Below are positions 35,900-44,359 of a DNA stretch of 64,000 nucleotides, in pieces. The DNA is from Brevibacillus choshinensis (GTDB lineage Bacteria > Bacillota > Bacilli > Brevibacillales > Brevibacillaceae): contig NZ_CP069127.1 of NCBI RefSeq assembly GCF_016811915.1, forward strand, positions 746,001 to 810,000. The letters run 5' to 3'. The notes under the pieces are model-generated. The model was not told the origin of the DNA. It did no database searches and was given only the letters and a program-made list of their open reading frames with translations. Made by a program: the position numbers and the translations under genes. Position 1 is the first letter of the stretch. The number at the start of each line of letters is the position of its first letter.

Positions 35900-37345
35900 A
35901 TGGTCAACTGGTATGAGGAAGTGCAAAGGCGCGAGGAAAAACTGCTCCATGACATGGACGGGCTGCTGCGCATTCCCAGTGTGAAGCAGATGGAGACGAG
36001 CGCAGAGGGAGCACCGATGGGAAAAGAGATTGGCCGCGCGCTGGAGTATATGCTGGACCTGTCTTCACGAGATGGCTTTCGCATTGCCAATCTGGAGGGG
36101 TATGTCGGGTACGCAGAGCTGGGGGATTCCCCATCGGACGATTACATAGCCGTTTTGGGGCATTTGGATGTCGTAGCCGCGACGGGAGAATGGACATCGC
36201 CGCCCTATGAACCGAAGATCCGGGAGGGAAGGCTGTATGCGCGCGGAGCCATCGATGACAAGGGACCGATGCTCGCTGCTTACTACGGTCTCAAAATCGT
36301 CAAGGAGCTTGGGCTTCCCCTGAGGCACAAGATCCGTTTTATCTTTGGCACCGATGAGGAGAGCGGAAGCCGCTGCATGGCGCGCTACCGGGAGACGGAA
36401 AAGCTGCCGCTTGCAGGCTTCACGCCGGATGCCGATTTCCCCATCGTTCATGCGGAGAAAGGGCAGATCAACACGCGAGTGATGCTGGCAAAGGCAGAAA
36501 CGCCTGCAGAGTGGCCCGCAGATGAGCAGCCCGCTGGATACCTGCGTTCCTTTTACGGAGGGGGTACGGCCAACATGGTGCCGGAATCCGCTCGAGCTGT
36601 CATTGCAGGTGAGGCTCCTGTCCTGGAGCATCTCGCTTGTGCATATAGGGCTTACTGCGAGGGCAGAGGGCGCAAGGGGACGGCGCAGATCGAAGCAGGG
36701 CAGATCGTCCTGGCGATGGAGGGAAAGGCGGCGCATGGGATGGAGCCGCATCTGGGAGTCAATGCCGCTCTTGAGCTCATCCATTTTCTTGCACCGCAGA
36801 GCCTTCAGCCGGATGCGGAGCGCTTTTTGGCGTGCGTGGATACGCTGCTCTTTGAAGATTATGGGGGAGTGGCATTGGGGATCGCTTTTGCGGACGAGAT
36901 CTCCGGTGCGCTCACAATCAATAGCGGCATCCTGCAATTTGAACCTCTGGGCGAGTCGTTTTTCCACATCAATCTTCGTTACCCCGTGACGGATGAAGCG
37001 AGCAGAATACTGGAAGTCATCTCAGAGCGGGTAGGAAAGTACGGCTTCGTCGTGGAGCCGCCTCTCTTGAAAAAAGGTCATCACGTCGCAAAGGACCATC
37101 CGATGATCCGCATCCTGCAGCAAATCTATCAGGAGACGACGGGCGAGGAGCCGACACTGCTGTCTACAGGCGGGGGAACCTACGCCTATCACATCGGCAA
37201 CGGCGTAGCATTCGGTCCGCTGTTTCCGGGGAAAACTTCGCTGGCCCATCAGGCGGACGAGTACATCGAGGTGGAAGACTTGTTATTGTCTGCCGCCATG
37301 TATGCGCGGGCGATCTATGAAATGGCAAATGCGGAGTATCGGTAG
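35900..37345 (+). CDS. pepV: M20 dipeptidase, PepV type
   Basis: 481-residue zinc dipeptidase of the PepV/Xaa-His family, cytoplasmic, releasing N-terminal residues from dipeptides. Metal-ligand motifs: GHLDVVAATGEW, RGAIDDKGP and GTDEESGSRC, plus FGPLFPGK near the end. AAGGAGGG directly precedes ATG 35900. The SDR gene follows after 21 nt, so the two may share a transcript. Substrate range is inferred from the family. Confidence 0.85.
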   Translation: MVNWYEEVQRREEKLLHDMDGLLRIPSVKQMETSAEGAPMGKEIGRALEYMLDLSSRDGFRIANLEGYVGYAELGDSPSDDYIAVLGHLDVVAATGEWTSPPYEPKIREGRLYARGAIDDKGPMLAAYYGLKIVKELGLPLRHKIRFIFGTDEESGSRCMARYRETEKLPLAGFTPDADFPIVHAEKGQINTRVMLAKAETPAEWPADEQPAGYLRSFYGGGTANMVPESARAVIAGEAPVLEHLACAYRAYCEGRGRKGTAQIEAGQIVLAMEGKAAHGMEPHLGVNAALELIHFLAPQSLQPDAERFLACVDTLLFEDYGGVALGIAFADEISGALTINSGILQFEPLGESFFHINLRYPVTDEASRILEVISERVGKYGFVVEPPLLKKGHHVAKDHPMIRILQQIYQETTGEEPTLLSTGGGTYAYHIGNGVAFGPLFPGKTSLAHQADEYIEVEDLLLSAAMYARAIYEMANAEYR

Positions 37346-37366
37346 AACGAGAGGAGGGGACCAAAG

Positions 37367-38089
37367 ATGCACGATTTGAAGGGGAAGGTAGTGCTCGTCA
37401 CGGGAGCAAGCTCCGGGATTGGCCGCGCGGCAGCGCAGCTGTTGGCATCCCGCGGTGCACAAGTCGCCATTCATTATCACGCCAACCTGCGTGGAGCAGA
37501 GGAAGCGGCTGCCGCGATCCGGGCGGAGGGAGGAGAGTGCTCTATCTTTTCGGCGGATGTATCCGACAGGGAGCAGGTAAATCGGATGGTCGGGGAGGTT
37601 CTCGATCAATTCGGAGCCATTCACGTGTTGGTGAACAATGCGGGAGCGGGAATCCATCCGAGCTCATTCATGGAGCTTTCGGAGGAACTATGGGATCGGA
37701 CCTACGCTGTCAATGTGAAGAGTGTTCTTTTTTGCTCGCAGGCTGTGCTTCGCGACATGCTTTTGCGGAAAGAAGGAAAGATCATCAATATTTCCTCGGG
37801 CGCCGCTCGTTTTGGGGGAGCCAAAGGAGCTGTCAATACGCTGACCATCGGGATGGCAAAGGAATTTGCCGATCAGGGGATTCTCGTCAATGCAGTCGCA
37901 CCTGGCGTCATTGACACGGCGTGGCATGAAAAGTTTTCTACAGGGGAGCGGCTGCAGAGCTTTTTGCCGAGTGTGCCATTGAAGCGTGCGGGGACACCTG
38001 TTGATGTAGCGGAGATGATTGCTTTTCTTGCATCAGATGCGGCGAACTACATCACGGGGGAGATCCTCAATGTGAGTGGGGGCAGATAA
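37367..38089 (+). CDS. SDR-family oxidoreductase lacking the catalytic tyrosine
   Basis: 240-residue classical short-chain dehydrogenase fold: NAD(P)-binding TGASSGIG (12-19), NNAG (89-92), SS at 142-143, and VNAVAPGVIDT. Where relatives read a Tyr-x-x-x-Lys motif about 12 residues after the Ser, this protein reads SSGAARFGGAKGAVNTL. About ten residues are missing and the position four before Lys152 is Phe148. The protein is correspondingly shorter than the usual 248-250. Probably an inactive or repurposed reductase, or the product of a recent in-frame deletion. GAGAGGAGGGG precedes the ATG. Confidence 0.82.
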   Translation: MHDLKGKVVLVTGASSGIGRAAAQLLASRGAQVAIHYHANLRGAEEAAAAIRAEGGECSIFSADVSDREQVNRMVGEVLDQFGAIHVLVNNAGAGIHPSSFMELSEELWDRTYAVNVKSVLFCSQAVLRDMLLRKEGKIINISSGAARFGGAKGAVNTLTIGMAKEFADQGILVNAVAPGVIDTAWHEKFSTGERLQSFLPSVPLKRAGTPVDVAEMIAFLASDAANYITGEILNVSGGR

Positions 38090-38171
38090 TAACCCATTTG
38101 CTTCTTCAATCGGGCTGGCGAATGGCCGATATAGAAAAAAGTGGTAGATAAGCTGGGAGGGGAGATCGTAC

Positions 38172-39290
38172 ATGAAAAGGCATTGGCAAAAGGCGATGCT
38201 TGCAGCAGTAGTTGCGTTTGGCGTGGCGCTGGCAGGTGCAGGACATGGTTCTGCGCATGCAAAAGCAGCGGCATCGGATACCGTCCAAAAGAAAATCACG
38301 AAGCTCAGTGCGGATGCAAAAGCGGTCAAGCTGAAAAAAGAGGGGACGCAGCAGCTTGCGTTGACGGTTTCCTACTCGGATAAAACAACCGAGGACATCA
38401 CCAAAAATGCCGATTGGAGCACAGCGGACAGCGAGATCGCAACAGTAGAGGCGGGTCTGGTGACAGCCACCGGTTCTGGCAAAACCAAGATCAAGGCAAG
38501 CTACGGCGGGAAATCTGTCACGATTCCTGTCGAGATCGAAGGGATTTCCAAGCTTGCGGTCGATCAGAAAAAGCTGGCTCTGAGCGTAGGAGCGACCAAG
38601 CAAGTCGTTGCTAACGCTACTTATTCAGACAAGTCGACAGCGGCGGTGACAGAAGGAGCCGAGTGGGCGACAGCAGACAGTGAGATCGCTACCGTGGAAA
38701 AGGGGCTCGTCACAGCAGTAGGCTCCGGAAAGACGAAAATCACCGTCACCTACGGCGGCAAATCAGTGAGTTTGCCAGTCGAAGTGGATGTGATCTCGAA
38801 ATTGCAGCTGGACCAGAAAAAAGTGTACGTGCGTCCAGGTGCGACCCAGACGCTAAAGCTGACGGCAAGCCTGACAAACGGGGATAAGGTCGATGTAACC
38901 GAAAAGGCGGAATGGACGACGAGTGATGAGAAAGTCGTCACGGTGGCTGGCGGAGTAGTGACTGGCGTAGGTCCCGGAAAGGCCAAGCTGACTGTGAAGT
39001 ACGGAGGCAAATCAGTTACCGTTCCAGTCGAGGCTGCCGTTCTGTCCAAGCTCGAAACCGATCTGAAAAAGGTAACGCTCAAAGCAGGCGAGACGAAGGC
39101 ACTGAAAGCGTTCGTCACCTACTCGGATAAAACAAAAGAAGAAATAACGGAAAAAGCTGACTGGACTTCGGTGAATCAAGCAGTGGCGACCGTCGAGGCA
39201 GGCAAGATTACGGCTGTCAAGGCGGGTAGGACCACAGTGATCGCCACCTTCAACGGAAAGCTGGTCAATGTCCAGGTGACCGTACAATAA
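38172..39290 (+). CDS. Secreted protein with four BIG2-type Ig-like repeats
   Basis: 372-residue exported protein. A signal peptide (about 1-30, ending SAHAKA) is followed by four repeats of about 83 residues (42-124, 125-207, 208-290, 291-372), each with the pattern sensor-strand, YSD/LTNGDK, W(S/A/T)T-D, VATVE/VTVAGG-x-V(T)-G-GKT and YGGKSV. Many Lys residues give a basic surface. No anchor, enzymatic domain or LPXTG is visible, so it is probably a cell-surface or spore-associated binding protein. The DNA repeats are diverged, so this is not a fresh duplication. GGGAGGGGAGA precedes the ATG. Confidence 0.85.
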   Translation: MKRHWQKAMLAAVVAFGVALAGAGHGSAHAKAAASDTVQKKITKLSADAKAVKLKKEGTQQLALTVSYSDKTTEDITKNADWSTADSEIATVEAGLVTATGSGKTKIKASYGGKSVTIPVEIEGISKLAVDQKKLALSVGATKQVVANATYSDKSTAAVTEGAEWATADSEIATVEKGLVTAVGSGKTKITVTYGGKSVSLPVEVDVISKLQLDQKKVYVRPGATQTLKLTASLTNGDKVDVTEKAEWTTSDEKVVTVAGGVVTGVGPGKAKLTVKYGGKSVTVPVEAAVLSKLETDLKKVTLKAGETKALKAFVTYSDKTKEEITEKADWTSVNQAVATVEAGKITAVKAGRTTVIATFNGKLVNVQVTVQ

Positions 39291-39311
39291 GGAAATACGT
39301 TCAGATTGAGG

Positions 39312-39335
39312 AAACCCCGTCTTTTGGGGTTTTTC
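39312..39335 (+). terminator. Intrinsic terminator of the BIG2 gene
   Basis: AACCCC and GGGGTT around a short loop, followed by T residues. Confidence 0.8.
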
Positions 39336-39433
39336 GTTTTAGAGCCGGCAAGGAGCATGAGCAAGTACGCCTTCGAGCAGTCCCTGTGGTAATCTGTAAG
39401 GAGCTACTAACAGGACGCGACGGGGGCATTTTC

Positions 39434-40318
39434 ATGGATATCAGGCAATTGCAGTACTTTGTGGAAGTGGCAAAACAAAAGAGCTTTACCAAGGCTGCCA
39501 GCACGCTGCATGTCTCTCAGCCCTCCATCAGCAAGATGCTGAAAGCGCTGGAGGAGGAGCTGGGGGTCGTGCTGCTCGATCGGACGGAACGAAAAATGGA
39601 ACTGACGGACGCAGGAGTGCTCGTCTATGACCATGCGACGAAGGTTCTTCAGCTGATGGACAGCTTGGCGTCATCGATCGGAGAGGTCCGAAACATGGAG
39701 CGCGGACGTGTCAAGATGGGCATGATGCCAACGGTGGGCTCGTTTTTGCTGCCGAATGTCATCGCCCTGTTCAAAAAGAGCTATCCGGGGATCGAAATCG
39801 AGATGAAGGAGTACAGTGCCAAGCACCTGGAAATTCATGTGGAGCAAGGAAGTATCGACGTAGGCTTGACGGTGCTTCCAGCCGATACGGAGAAATTCGG
39901 TGCGGTCCCTTTGCAGGCAGAGGACTTGGTCGCGATCGTTCATCGGGAGCACTGGCTTGCGGGGCGTGACTCCGTAAGCCTTGCAGAGCTGAGGGAAGAA
40001 GCATTTATTTTATTTACCGAGGAATACGCCATTCACGACGTGGTCAAGCAGGCGTGTGTACGCTCTGGATTTGAACCGCGCGTCGCCTACATGAGCTCGC
40101 TCTGGGACTTTGTCGGTGAGTTGGTGGCGACGCAGCTCGGGATTTCGCTCGTCCCGCGCTCCATCGTGAGGCGTCTGAACAACAGCGAGCTGCGCACCGT
40201 CGACATTTCAGCACCTGTGATCGATTGGCAATACGCGCTCATCTACCGCAAGGACGGCTACCTGTCCTACGCGACGAGGGCATTCATTTCGTTTGCCGAG
40301 CAGCATCTGTCTCCATAA
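39434..40318 (+). CDS. cidR: LysR-family regulator, CidR-like
   Basis: 294-residue LysR-type regulator with the N-terminal helix-turn-helix MDIRQLQYFVEVAKQKSFTKAAS and a substrate-binding fold from residue 90. It stands directly ahead of cidA/cidB homologues in the same orientation, the arrangement of CidR, which activates cidABC in response to acetate and weak acids in staphylococci and bacilli. ATG 39434 with GGGGG upstream; the frame extends 16 codons further without a site. Specific role inferred from context. Confidence 0.85.
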   Translation: MDIRQLQYFVEVAKQKSFTKAASTLHVSQPSISKMLKALEEELGVVLLDRTERKMELTDAGVLVYDHATKVLQLMDSLASSIGEVRNMERGRVKMGMMPTVGSFLLPNVIALFKKSYPGIEIEMKEYSAKHLEIHVEQGSIDVGLTVLPADTEKFGAVPLQAEDLVAIVHREHWLAGRDSVSLAELREEAFILFTEEYAIHDVVKQACVRSGFEPRVAYMSSLWDFVGELVATQLGISLVPRSIVRRLNNSELRTVDISAPVIDWQYALIYRKDGYLSYATRAFISFAEQHLSP

Positions 40319-40415
40319 CCAAATGGAATAGAGTTCATGATATTTATGTATTGTACGAATAACGCCGAGACCATATAGAATGGACCTACCAACAAGAAGA
40401 ATCGGGGTGTTCAGG

Positions 40416-40805
40416 ATGAAATCATGGCTCACGGCGCTGCCGCAAATCTTGCTGCTGTTCGTCTTTGCATGGGTAGGAAAATGGCTGTCCGCTGCGCTGC
40501 AATTACAGATTCCGGGCAGTTTGATCGGCATGGGGCTGCTGTTTTTGTGCTTGCAATTGGGCTGGATTCGCCTGAAATGGGTCGAGGCTGGAGCAGCTCT
40601 CGTATTCTCCCAGATGATTCTGTTCTTCGTGCCTGCGATTGCGGGAATCATGCAATATCCTTGGCTTTTGGGCATCAAAGGACTGCTCGTTATGCTCGTC
40701 GTGGTGAGCGGGGCAGCACTCGTGATGATTTCGACAGGCGTTGTTGCTGAGCGCATGTTCAAGCTGGGAGAGGTGAAGCGGCGTGATTCTGTGGAAGATA
40801 TGTAG
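40416..40805 (+). CDS. cidA: CidA/LrgA family holin-like membrane protein
   Basis: 129-residue protein with four spans, matching CidA in length. The conserved FAWVGKWLSAALQLQIPGSLIGMGLLFLCL region is the CidA/LrgA signature. Such proteins affect murein hydrolase activity and overflow metabolism, and some transport pyruvate or acetate-related compounds. ATG 40416 is preferred over ATG 40380 because CGGGGTG lies at the right distance. It overlaps the cidB gene by 23 nt. Confidence 0.87.
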   Translation: MKSWLTALPQILLLFVFAWVGKWLSAALQLQIPGSLIGMGLLFLCLQLGWIRLKWVEAGAALVFSQMILFFVPAIAGIMQYPWLLGIKGLLVMLVVVSGAALVMISTGVVAERMFKLGEVKRRDSVEDM

Positions 40806-41481
40806 TCTCTTCGTGACGATTCTCTTTTTCGTATTGGCCAAAAAGCTGAACCGCAAAAAGCCGGGCCTGCTGTTCTCTCCGGCTATCGTGGCGCCGCTGC
40901 TGATCATGCTATTGCTGCTCGTGACGGATACGCCTTTTCAGAAATACCAGGAAGGCACGAGCATCATGAACGAAATGCTGGGGATTGTGACCGTCGCATT
41001 TGCCATCCCGCTCTACCGCAACTGGGCGATCCTGGTTTCGCATTGGAGGATGATCGTCAGCAGTCTGGCAGTGGGGACGTTCATCGCGATCATCGCTGGT
41101 GTCTCGACTACGATGCTGCTCGGACTAGGGAAAGAAGCAGCGATTAGCGTCATTCCACGCTCCATCACCTTGCCGATTGCAGTCGGGCTGTCTGAATCCA
41201 TCGGCGGAATCCCTTCGATGACGGCTTTGTTCGTGATGCTGACCAGCTTTGCCGGCGTCTTTTGGGGACCGACCCTGATCAAGCATTTGCGGCTGCGTCA
41301 TCCGGTATCAATCGGCCTGATGTACGGAATGGGCGCGCATGTTCTCGGTATGGCAAAGGCGCTGGAGCTCGGCGATCTGGAAGGCAGCAGCGCGACACTT
41401 GCTGTGATTACAGGTGCGGTCATGACGGTGGTATGGTCCTTCGTCTTACTCCCGGTCATCCTCTCCTGGATGGGAGTGTAG
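40783..41481 (+). CDS. cidB: CidB/LrgB family membrane protein
   Basis: 232-residue LrgB-family protein. The hallmarks LGLGKEAAISVIPRSITLPIAVGLSE and the end block MGAHVLGMAKALELGDLEGSSATLAVI are clear. It starts at GTG 40783 inside the cidA gene, with GAGAGGTGA ahead, indicating translational coupling. CidA and CidB work as a pair in the membrane. A terminator follows at 41512. Confidence 0.9.
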   Translation: MILWKICSLFVTILFFVLAKKLNRKKPGLLFSPAIVAPLLIMLLLLVTDTPFQKYQEGTSIMNEMLGIVTVAFAIPLYRNWAILVSHWRMIVSSLAVGTFIAIIAGVSTTMLLGLGKEAAISVIPRSITLPIAVGLSESIGGIPSMTALFVMLTSFAGVFWGPTLIKHLRLRHPVSIGLMYGMGAHVLGMAKALELGDLEGSSATLAVITGAVMTVVWSFVLLPVILSWMGV

Positions 41482-41511
41482 AGAGGGATGTCAGTCAGAA
41501 TTTGAATCTTC

Positions 41512-41537
41512 AGGGGCTGTAAGCGAGCCCCTTTTTG
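41512..41537 (+). terminator. Intrinsic terminator of cidAB
   Basis: AGGGGCT and AGCCCCT around a 7-nt loop, then TTTTTG. Confidence 0.85.
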
Positions 41538-41604
41538 TATGGTTTTAATTGTATATTTATTAGTTTGGTTGTATAAATATTAAAAAGAAGAAGGGACTGG
41601 TTGA

Positions 41605-42045
41605 ATGCGCATCCAATCATTTACTCTCGATCACTTGGAGGAGGTTTTCTCGCTTTGGCAGCGCGCGGGCTTGAAGCTGTCTCGTTCCGATACGCCATTG
41701 GGCATTCAAAGAAAGCTGGAACGTGACGGGGAGCTGTTTTTGATCGCTCTCACAGACGACGACAGGATAGCAGGCGCCGTGATGGGGAGCTATGACGGCC
41801 GCAGGGGCTGGGTCAATCATTTGGCAGTCGATCCTGCCTGTCAGGGGCAGGACCTCGGAACGCGCTTGATGCAGGAGCTGGAGCAAAGACTCGGACTGCT
41901 CGGGTGCGACAAGATCAACCTGCTGATTGAACCGGAAAATAGCCGTGTGCAATCTTTTTACGGCAAGCTGGGCTTCAAGCGGGATGAGCTGATTTTCATG
42001 GAAAAATGGATTCAGCCCGCCCAAAATCGCCCGAAAGGTGTATGA
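41605..42045 (+). CDS. GNAT-family acetyltransferase, YpeA-like
   Basis: 146-residue GNAT protein. The acetyl-CoA loop reads VDPACQGQDLGTRLMQELE and the fold's late strand INLLIEPENSRVQSFYGKLGFKRDE. The YpeA subgroup resemblance rests on the HLAVDP block and size. AAGGGA lies about 10 nt before ATG. It is 42 nt upstream of the EamA permease gene, so the two may be co-transcribed. Substrate unknown. Confidence 0.83.
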   Translation: MRIQSFTLDHLEEVFSLWQRAGLKLSRSDTPLGIQRKLERDGELFLIALTDDDRIAGAVMGSYDGRRGWVNHLAVDPACQGQDLGTRLMQELEQRLGLLGCDKINLLIEPENSRVQSFYGKLGFKRDELIFMEKWIQPAQNRPKGV

Positions 42046-42087
42046 TAGGTGACAGACTAGCAATGAACTATTCATCAAGGAGGCTAT

Positions 42088-42999
42088 ATGAAACCGATTT
42101 ATGCCGCCCTCCTGCTGTGCACGAGCTTGTTGTGGGGAGGGAACTTTGTCGTTGGGAAGTTTCTGGTCGGTCATGCCTCATCCCTGACGTTGACTGATCT
42201 GCGATGGCTCATTGCCGTCGTGTGTCTCATTCCGATGGTCTGGTTTCGTGAAAGACGCATCTTGCCTACCAGGCAGGCAATCATTCCATTGATTTTGATG
42301 GGAGTAACGGGGGTAGCGCTGTTCAATCTGTTCATGTTCTGGGCGTTGGAGAGAACGAATGCGACCAACGTGGGGCTCTTGTCTACCCTGAATCCCGTAT
42401 CGATCGCTATCTTCTCGTTTTTGTTTGTAAAGGAAAAGATCAAGCCGCTGCAGATTCTGGCGATGCTGATTTCCTTTGGAGGAGTATTGGTGGTCATGAG
42501 CAAGGGTGATTTGGGACATCTGGCGAACCTGCATTTCAATGCGGGCGATCTTTGGATGCTGGCTGCCGTATCCATGTGGGGCATCTATTCCGTATGTGCT
42601 CGCTGGGCGATGAAGACGGTCACTCCGCTCATGTCAACTCTGTATTCCGGAGTGTTTGGCGTCGCGCTGATGCTGCCGTTTAACCTGAGTACATTTACGG
42701 TTCAAAATACGAACTGGACGTTCTGGATCTCGCTGTTTTATGTGGGGGTTCTGGCAACCGTTGTCAGCATGGTCATGTGGAACGTCGGTGTGCAAAAGGT
42801 CGGAGCAACCTCTGCCGGAATGTTTCTGAATTTCAATCCCGTTTTTACTGCCATTCTGGCGTTTCTTTTGCTGGGAGAGCGGATGACGGCCACTCAGCTC
42901 GCAGGGAGTGTCGTCGTGATCATAGGTTGTTATCTGTTCTCGCGTCTGAAGAATGTTTCACTGAGAGGGAAGGCCGAAATCAAGCAAGCCGAAATCTAA
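42088..42999 (+). CDS. EamA/DMT-family permease
   Basis: 303-residue ten-span drug/metabolite transporter built from two EamA repeats. Repeat 1 has LLWGGNFVVGKFLVG and ATNVGLLSTLNPV; repeat 2 has SMWGIYSVCARW and TSAGMFLNFNPVFTAILAFLLLGE. Likely an exporter of an amino acid or other small metabolite. CAAGGAGG precedes ATG 42088. The substrate cannot be predicted. Confidence 0.88.
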   Translation: MKPIYAALLLCTSLLWGGNFVVGKFLVGHASSLTLTDLRWLIAVVCLIPMVWFRERRILPTRQAIIPLILMGVTGVALFNLFMFWALERTNATNVGLLSTLNPVSIAIFSFLFVKEKIKPLQILAMLISFGGVLVVMSKGDLGHLANLHFNAGDLWMLAAVSMWGIYSVCARWAMKTVTPLMSTLYSGVFGVALMLPFNLSTFTVQNTNWTFWISLFYVGVLATVVSMVMWNVGVQKVGATSAGMFLNFNPVFTAILAFLLLGERMTATQLAGSVVVIIGCYLFSRLKNVSLRGKAEIKQAEI

Positions 43000-43013
43000 A
43001 GAAGGTAGGCTCC

Positions 43014-43050
43014 ACCCCCGTCTGGTTGAATCGAGCGGGGGTTCTTTTTT
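43014..43050 (+). terminator. Intrinsic terminator of the EamA gene
   Basis: ACCCCCG (43014-43020) pairs with CGGGGGT (43036-43042), followed by TCTTTTTT. Confidence 0.85.
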
Positions 43051-43115
43051 GCCTCACATGGACCTGGACTCTTGCATAGACATAATCATGATGGAGAGCG
43101 AGAAGGGGGATACCC

Positions 43116-43928
43116 ATGATTTGGATTGCAGGGAGACAGGTCGACCCGTCTTCGCTGACTACGGCTTGGAGGCTGAACCGAGTACAGGTCGAAATCGTCG
43201 AAAAAATGGCCCGAAGCCAGGAAGCATTCGAGTATCCGACACCGGAGATGCTGCAATTTGAACTGAAGATGAGAGATCACCTCGTGAGGTCGGCAAGAGC
43301 GCTCAATGACAGCGGAATTGCCTTTTCTACTTTTGTGGATTCACGATGCAATGAGCGGTACTGGTACAGGACGGAGCTGGGCGGGTTTCAGCTGCGAAAT
43401 GGGATTCTGTCGTCGCAAGGAATTATTGACATCTTCCGAAATGGAAGACTGTATGCAACCGAGTGTGCGACAGCCATGGTGATTATTTTGTACCATGCGA
43501 CACTACACTCGATTCGGCCAGCCGATTTTGAACGGCTGTTTGCGGACATCTTGCTCTACGACTGGCGCTACGATCAGGACTTGGACCTGCAGACGGGGAC
43601 TACCAATACCTTTTTGCCTGGCGACATCCTGTATTTTGCCAACCCGGAATTCAATCCTATGAAGCCGTGGTGGCAGGGAGAAAACGTAGTCGATCTGGGG
43701 AGAGGACTGTATTACGGGCATGGTGCAGGGATCAAGACGGCAGATGAGCTGATCGATTTTCTCAATGACGAGAGAGCGCCGGGTGCGACTCGATCCGCCT
43801 ATCTCGTGCGTCAGGCGACAAGACCGGGCTTTGCTTACCTGTCGCAATTCAGTGACGGCCAAAACAGCATGTCAGGGAGGCTGCAAAGTATCTCGGCTCA
43901 GATCGGATCGGCCCATTGGAATGAATGA
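43116..43928 (+). CDS. tgl: Spore-coat protein-glutamine gamma-glutamyltransferase
   Basis: 270-residue Tgl transglutaminase that cross-links coat proteins late in sporulation. The active-site block LYATECATAMVI holds Cys117, matching catalytic Cys116 of B. subtilis Tgl, and GENVVDLG (Glu189) and YYGHGAG (His202) supply the other catalytic residues. Length is 25 residues above the B. subtilis enzyme. AGAAGGGGG precedes the ATG. Its terminator has been split by an insertion sequence 30 bp downstream. Confidence 0.92.
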   Translation: MIWIAGRQVDPSSLTTAWRLNRVQVEIVEKMARSQEAFEYPTPEMLQFELKMRDHLVRSARALNDSGIAFSTFVDSRCNERYWYRTELGGFQLRNGILSSQGIIDIFRNGRLYATECATAMVIILYHATLHSIRPADFERLFADILLYDWRYDQDLDLQTGTTNTFLPGDILYFANPEFNPMKPWWQGENVVDLGRGLYYGHGAGIKTADELIDFLNDERAPGATRSAYLVRQATRPGFAYLSQFSDGQNSMSGRLQSISAQIGSAHWNE

Positions 43929-43943
43929 GAAGAAAGAAGAAAA

Positions 43944-43956
43944 AGCCTCGTGCCCA
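43944..43956. terminator. Left arm of the tgl/solA bidirectional terminator, split by the IS
   Basis: AGCCTCGTGCCCA. Its partner TGGGAACGAGGCT is at 45236-45248, on the other side of the insertion sequence. Joined without the element and one CAG copy, the two form a 12-bp stem with one mismatch and a 6-nt loop. Confidence 0.75.
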
Positions 43957-44032
43957 GTGATGTGCACCCCTTAAAGTAGACATTGGAAAAACCCCTACGG
44001 TTTACCGATGAAAACTTTAGGGGTGCATTTTT

Positions 44033-44359
44033 ATGCCAGCAAAGAAAGGCCAAAAGTTTAAACATTATTGTGAAGAGCTAAAGTTGCAGGCGGTTCAGAT
44101 GAAATTAGATGGTGTTTCCCATCGAGAAATAGCAGAGAAGTTACATATCCATGATGAAGGACGAATTAAGATTTGGATGCGGAAGTATAAGAAACTCGGA
44201 GAGTTTGGGCTTCTGGATCAACGTGGCCGCCGTAAGGAATACATCGATTCGAACCGATATCTGGAGAAGTTAGAGAGGGAAAATAAGATGCTAAAAAAGT
44301 GTTTGGAAATCTGGATGCAGGAGGTGCAGTCCATAAGTATGCAACGATCAAACAAGTAG
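44033..44359 (+). CDS. IS3-family transposase OrfA
   Basis: 108-residue DNA-binding protein with a helix-turn-helix (VSHREIAEKLHIHDEGRIKIW) and a leucine-zipper-like C-terminus (RYLEKLERENKMLKKCLE). It binds the terminal repeats and regulates transposition. Near its end A AAA AAG at 44293-44299 lies in the X-XXY-YYZ phase for a -1 frameshift into orfB. It overlaps orfB by about 60 nt. Confidence 0.88.
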   Translation: MPAKKGQKFKHYCEELKLQAVQMKLDGVSHREIAEKLHIHDEGRIKIWMRKYKKLGEFGLLDQRGRRKEYIDSNRYLEKLERENKMLKKCLEIWMQEVQSISMQRSNK

